This document shows, piece after piece, positions 61,263-64,000 of a DNA stretch of 64,000 nucleotides; the first letter of the stretch is position 1; each line of letters begins with the position of its first letter. Origin of the DNA: Streptomyces jumonjinensis (GTDB taxonomy: Bacteria > Actinomycetota > Actinomycetes > Streptomycetales > Streptomycetaceae); NCBI RefSeq assembly GCF_009600885.1, contig NZ_VCLA01000170.1, positions 955 through 64,954 of the forward strand. Direction: 5' to 3'. The position numbers and the translations under genes were made by a program. The notes beneath the pieces are model-generated. The model did no database searches and was not told where the DNA came from. It saw nothing but the letters and a program-made list of their open reading frames with translations.

Positions 61263-61373
61263 GTACCTGCTGAGGTCTGTACTCGCTGAGGTCCGCTCCC
61301 GCTGAGGTCTGTACCTGCTGAGGTCCGCTCCCGCTGAAGCCGTACTCGCTGAGGTCCGCACCCGCTGAAACCC
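61263..61373. repeat. Seven tandem copies of a 16-bp repeat after the MFS gene
   Basis: Units of the form GTACCTGCTGAGGTCT / GCTCCCGCTGAGGTCC alternate; the fifth has lost one base and the last is degenerate. It lies between the MFS stop and the DUF3151 gene. Confidence 0.85.
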
Positions 61374-61496
61374 GCACCCACCGGGCCCGGGAACTCCAGA
61401 GCCGCCCGCCCCCGCCCGGCCCCGGCCCCGGTAGGCCCCGCCCCGGCTCCCCGGGACCCGCCCCGGCTCCCCGGCCGGAGCTGGGAGACTGGACGC

Positions 61497-61910
61497 ATGG
61501 GTATCCATGAAAATCTTCTCGGGGGGCCGCCCCCCACTCATCTCCCCGACGACCCCGAGCCCCGCGAGCTCCTCGCCGCAGGCGAGCCCCCCGCCGACGT
61601 CGCCGCCAAATACCCCACCTCCTCCCTCGCCTGGGCGCGGCTGGCCGACGACGCCTTCGAGCGCGGCAGCGTCGTCGAGTCGTACGCCTACGCCCGCACC
61701 GGCTACCACCGCGGGCTCGACGCGCTGCGCCGCAGCGGCTGGAAGGGCCATGGGCCCGTGCCCTGGGAGCACGAGCCCAACCGCGGCTTCCTCCGCGCGC
61801 TGCACGCGCTCGCCCGCGCCGCGCAGAGCATCGGGGAGCAGGCGGAGTACGAGCGCTGCGCCACGTTCCTGCGCGACTCCTCCGAGACGGCCGCCGACAC
61901 CCTGGGCTGA
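61497..61910 (+). CDS. DUF3151 family protein
   Basis: A 137-residue actinobacterial protein of unknown function: LLGGPPPTHLPDDPEPRELL, KYPTSSLAWARLADDAFERG and GYHRGLDALRRSGWKGHGPV then PWEHEPNRGFLRAL. Wholly helical, TPR-like. ATG 61497 is used. It precedes the kynurenine operon in the same direction. Confidence 0.85.
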   Translation: MGIHENLLGGPPPTHLPDDPEPRELLAAGEPPADVAAKYPTSSLAWARLADDAFERGSVVESYAYARTGYHRGLDALRRSGWKGHGPVPWEHEPNRGFLRALHALARAAQSIGEQAEYERCATFLRDSSETAADTLG

Positions 61911-61973
61911 GCCGGGACGCTGAGCCGGGACGCTGAAACGGCCCGCGACTCTCCTGGCCCACAGCCATGGAGG

Positions 61974-61991
61974 GGCCGCGGGCCCGCGGCC
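61974..61991. promoter_or_regulatory. Perfect 18-bp palindrome before the kynurenine operon
   Basis: GGCCGCGGGCCCGCGGCC is a full palindrome about 80 bases before the dioxygenase start, after a 13-bp direct repeat (GAGCCGGGACGCT twice). It could be an operator or a loop-less hairpin; low-complexity GC sequence makes chance possible. Confidence 0.35.
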
Positions 61992-62072
61992 TATGATGCG
62001 GGTGGGGACCGGGGCTCCCACACCTACAAAGGAAGGGGCGGACCGCTACCCGGACACGTCGAGGAGACAGCG

Positions 62073-62894
62073 ATGTCACATGACGCGGCCCCGAATCTGG
62101 ATTTCGCGGGCACCACTCCGTACGAGGACTACGTCCAGGCGGATGTCCTGACCCATCTCCAGCACCCGCTCTCCGAGGACCCGGGCGAGATGGTCTTCCT
62201 GGTCACCACCCAGGTGATGGAACTCTGGTTCACCGTGCTCGTCCATGAGTGGGAGACCGCGTCCCGCGCCCTGCGCGAGGACCGGGTGCCCGTCGCACTG
62301 GACGCGCTGGCCCGCTCGGCGCGCGAGCTGGAGGCGCTCAACGCCTCCTGGAAGCCGCTCGGCCAGCTGACGCCCGCGCAGTTCAACGCGTACCGCGGCG
62401 CCCTCGGCGAGGGCTCCGGCTTCCAGTCCGCGATGTACCGGCGGATGGAGTTCCTGCTCGGCGAGAAGTCCGCGTCCATGCTGGTGCCGCACCGGGGCGC
62501 CCCCCGGGTCCACGCCGAGCTGGAGAAGGCGCTCCAGGAGCCGAGCCTCTACGACGAGGTGCTGCGGCTGCTGGCCCGGCGCGGGCTGCCGGTGCCCGAG
62601 GAGGTGCTCGTACGGGATCTGTCGCTGAAGTACGAGCCCAGCGAGGCCGTCGAGGCGGTGTGGGCCGGGGTCTACCGGTCCGCGGACCAGAGCTCCGAGC
62701 TGGTCAGACTGGGTGAGGCGCTGACCGATGTCGGCGAGCTGGTGTGGCGCTGGCGCAACGACCATCTGGTGGCGACCCGGCGGGCGATGGGCGCGAAGGC
62801 GGGCACCGGCGGTTCGGCCGGGGTGACCTGGCTGGAGAAGCGGGCCCGTAAGAACGTCTTCCCCGAGCTGTGGACGGCCCGCAGCCATGTCTGA
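62073..62894 (+). CDS. kynA: Tryptophan 2,3-dioxygenase
   Basis: A 273-residue haem dioxygenase that converts tryptophan to N-formylkynurenine. TPYEDYVQADVLTHLQHPLS, FNAYRGALGEGSGFQSAMYR (substrate Arg) and WRNDHLVATRRAMGAKAGTG, with the proximal haem His in NDHLV and the GTGGSAG loop, match the family. The distal His of the usual FI.HQ..ELW motif is Thr46 here (FLVTTQVMELW). GAGGAGACAG precedes ATG 62073. It overlaps the kynureninase start by eight bases. Confidence 0.95.
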   Translation: MSHDAAPNLDFAGTTPYEDYVQADVLTHLQHPLSEDPGEMVFLVTTQVMELWFTVLVHEWETASRALREDRVPVALDALARSARELEALNASWKPLGQLTPAQFNAYRGALGEGSGFQSAMYRRMEFLLGEKSASMLVPHRGAPRVHAELEKALQEPSLYDEVLRLLARRGLPVPEEVLVRDLSLKYEPSEAVEAVWAGVYRSADQSSELVRLGEALTDVGELVWRWRNDHLVATRRAMGAKAGTGGSAGVTWLEKRARKNVFPELWTARSHV

Positions 62895-64000
62895 GCACCT
62901 GGCCGTGACGGCGGCCTCCGGACTTCGCGCCCAGGCGGCAGCCCTCGACGCCGCCGATGAACTCGCCCCGCTGCGGAAGCTGTTCGTCCTCGGCGAGGGC
63001 GTCTATCTCGACGGCAACTCGCTCGGCGCGCTGCCCGCCCATGTCCCCGGCCGGATCGCCGACGTCGTCTCCCGGCAGTGGGGCGAGCTGCGGATCCGCT
63101 CCTGGGACGAGAGCGGCTGGTGGAGCGCGCCCGAGCGGATCGGCGACCGGATCGCCCCCCTGGTCGGGGCCGGTCCGGGGCAGCTCGTCGTCTCCGACTC
63201 GACCAGCGTCAATGTGTTCAAGGCGGTGGTCGCCGCGGTCCGGCTGGCGGGCCCGGACCGTACCGACATCGTCGTGGACGCGACGACCTTCCCCACGGAC
63301 GGCTATATCGCCGAGTCCGCCGCCCGGCTGACGGGGCGGCGGATCATCCCCGTCGACCCGGCCGCCGCGCCCTCCGTGCTCGGCCCCGCCACCGCCGCGG
63401 TCCTGCTCAACCACGTCGACTTCCGCACCGGCCGGCTGCACGATCTGCCCGCGCTCACCGCGGCGGCCCACGCCGCCGGGGCGATCGCGGTCTGGGACCT
63501 CTGCCACAGCGCGGGAGCCCTCCCCGTCGGCCTGGACGAGCACGGCGTCGATCTCGCGGTCGGCTGCACCTACAAATATCTCAACGGCGGGCCCGGCGCC
63601 CCCGCCTTCCTCTATGTCGCGAACCGCCATCAGCGGGCCTTCGACTCCCCGCTGCCGGGCTGGAATTCGCATACGGACCCCTTCGCCATGGACCCGCGCT
63701 ATACGGCGGCCGAGGGCGCGGTACGGGGCCGGGTGGGGACGCCGGACATTCTCTCGACGCTGGCGCTGGAGGCCGCGCTCGACGTCTGGGACGGCGTCAG
63801 CGTCGATTCCGTACGGGCGAAGAGCCTGGCGCTCACCGACTTCTTCCTGGAGTGCGCCGACGCCTATGTGGAAGGCGGGCTGGGCGGCCCTGACTCCCGG
63901 GTCCGTTCGCTGACCCCGGCCGATCACCGCTCCCGGGGCAGTCAGATCGCGCTGCGGTGCGCCGAGGCCCCCGCCGTGATGGCGGAGCTCATCGCGCGCG
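62887..64000 (+). CDS. kynU: Kynureninase (runs off window)
   Basis: 371 residues are visible of a PLP-dependent enzyme that cleaves kynurenine to anthranilate and alanine. LGEGVYLDGNSLGALPAHVP, VVSDSTSVNVFKAVVAAVRL, LNHVDFRTGRLHDLPALTAA, AVWDLCHSAGALPVGLDEHG and the PLP lysine in GCTYKYLNGGPGAPAFLYVA are all present. The C-terminus lies outside the window. ATG 62887 lies within the last codons of kynA, so translation is coupled. Confidence 0.95.
   Translation, partial: MSEHLAVTAASGLRAQAAALDAADELAPLRKLFVLGEGVYLDGNSLGALPAHVPGRIADVVSRQWGELRIRSWDESGWWSAPERIGDRIAPLVGAGPGQLVVSDSTSVNVFKAVVAAVRLAGPDRTDIVVDATTFPTDGYIAESAARLTGRRIIPVDPAAAPSVLGPATAAVLLNHVDFRTGRLHDLPALTAAAHAAGAIAVWDLCHSAGALPVGLDEHGVDLAVGCTYKYLNGGPGAPAFLYVANRHQRAFDSPLPGWNSHTDPFAMDPRYTAAEGAVRGRVGTPDILSTLALEAALDVWDGVSVDSVRAKSLALTDFFLECADAYVEGGLGGPDSRVRSLTPADHRSRGSQIALRCAEAPAVMAELIAR

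Overview
The window is a chromosomal segment of a Streptomyces or very close relative. GC is very high with strongly GC-biased third codon positions, GTG starts and ATGA/GTGA overlaps are common, and the core genes are actinobacterial: a dnaK-grpE-dnaJ-hspR operon with HspR (HAIR) operators, a clpB with its own HAIR site, bifunctional-type dcd, pyrE, class II fba, DUF2617 next to a spermidine-synthase-like protein, DUF3151 and a kynurenine operon. From memory, the order dnaK...clpB...pyrE-fba...TDO-kynureninase resembles the S. coelicolor core chromosome; this was not checked by alignment.

Layout. 1-18.7 kb is a patchwork of enzymes and signalling genes: an SDR cut by the window edge, a secreted SGNH hydrolase, an Mrr-nuclease/TerD fusion, a three-gene operon (sorbitol-dehydrogenase-like small subunit, GMC oxidoreductase with a Cys-rich Fe-S-like segment, acetoacetate-decarboxylase-like protein), an EEP-family protein, a two-component system followed by a D,D-carboxypeptidase, a secreted B-lectin-like protein, two DUF5994 paralogues, a CPA1 antiporter, a TAP-type secreted peptidase and a VOC protein.

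18.7-31.9 kb looks like a decaying accessory island ending next to tRNA-Gly(CCC). It carries a probable type-VII-linked RHS polymorphic toxin operon with a lower-GC toxin tip and immunity gene, a two-spacer type I-E-like CRISPR remnant with no cas genes, and several broken genes: an alpha/beta hydrolase tail, an asparaginase tail, a PPC/DUF296 gene with lost start and frameshift, a 5'-truncated deoxynucleoside kinase, a 5'-truncated NUDIX gene and a frameshifted IS630 transposase. An intact glycosyltransferase, a phosphotransferase and a nucleotidyltransferase-like gene sit among them.

32-48.5 kb is mostly core: dcd and a phosphoribosyltransferase, a YIP1 membrane protein, a membrane Fe-S oxidoreductase, a sugar transferase, the HspR-controlled chaperone operon, clpB and a YbjN protein. 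Between hspR and clpB lies the most unusual locus: a regulator with a LuxR-like HTH, divergent from a two-gene operon encoding an exported 100-residue peptide with six exact GEPSWG repeats and a small Rieske-like protein whose two histidine-ligand positions are arginine. A strong terminator closes the operon. It looks like a self-contained repeat-peptide (RiPP-like or signalling) system and is my main candidate for something undescribed.

48.5-64 kb holds a PIG-V-like mannosyltransferase, an orphan antitoxin-like gene wedged between an aminotransferase gene and a stray aminotransferase 3' end, DUF2617/spermidine synthase, SRPBCC, aldose epimerase, pyrE, fba, a Uma2 nuclease, a DHA2-type MFS exporter, DUF3151 and the overlapping tryptophan 2,3-dioxygenase/kynureninase pair, which runs off the window. 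The dioxygenase has Thr in place of the usual distal His.

All family names come from motif recognition by eye; no database search was run.
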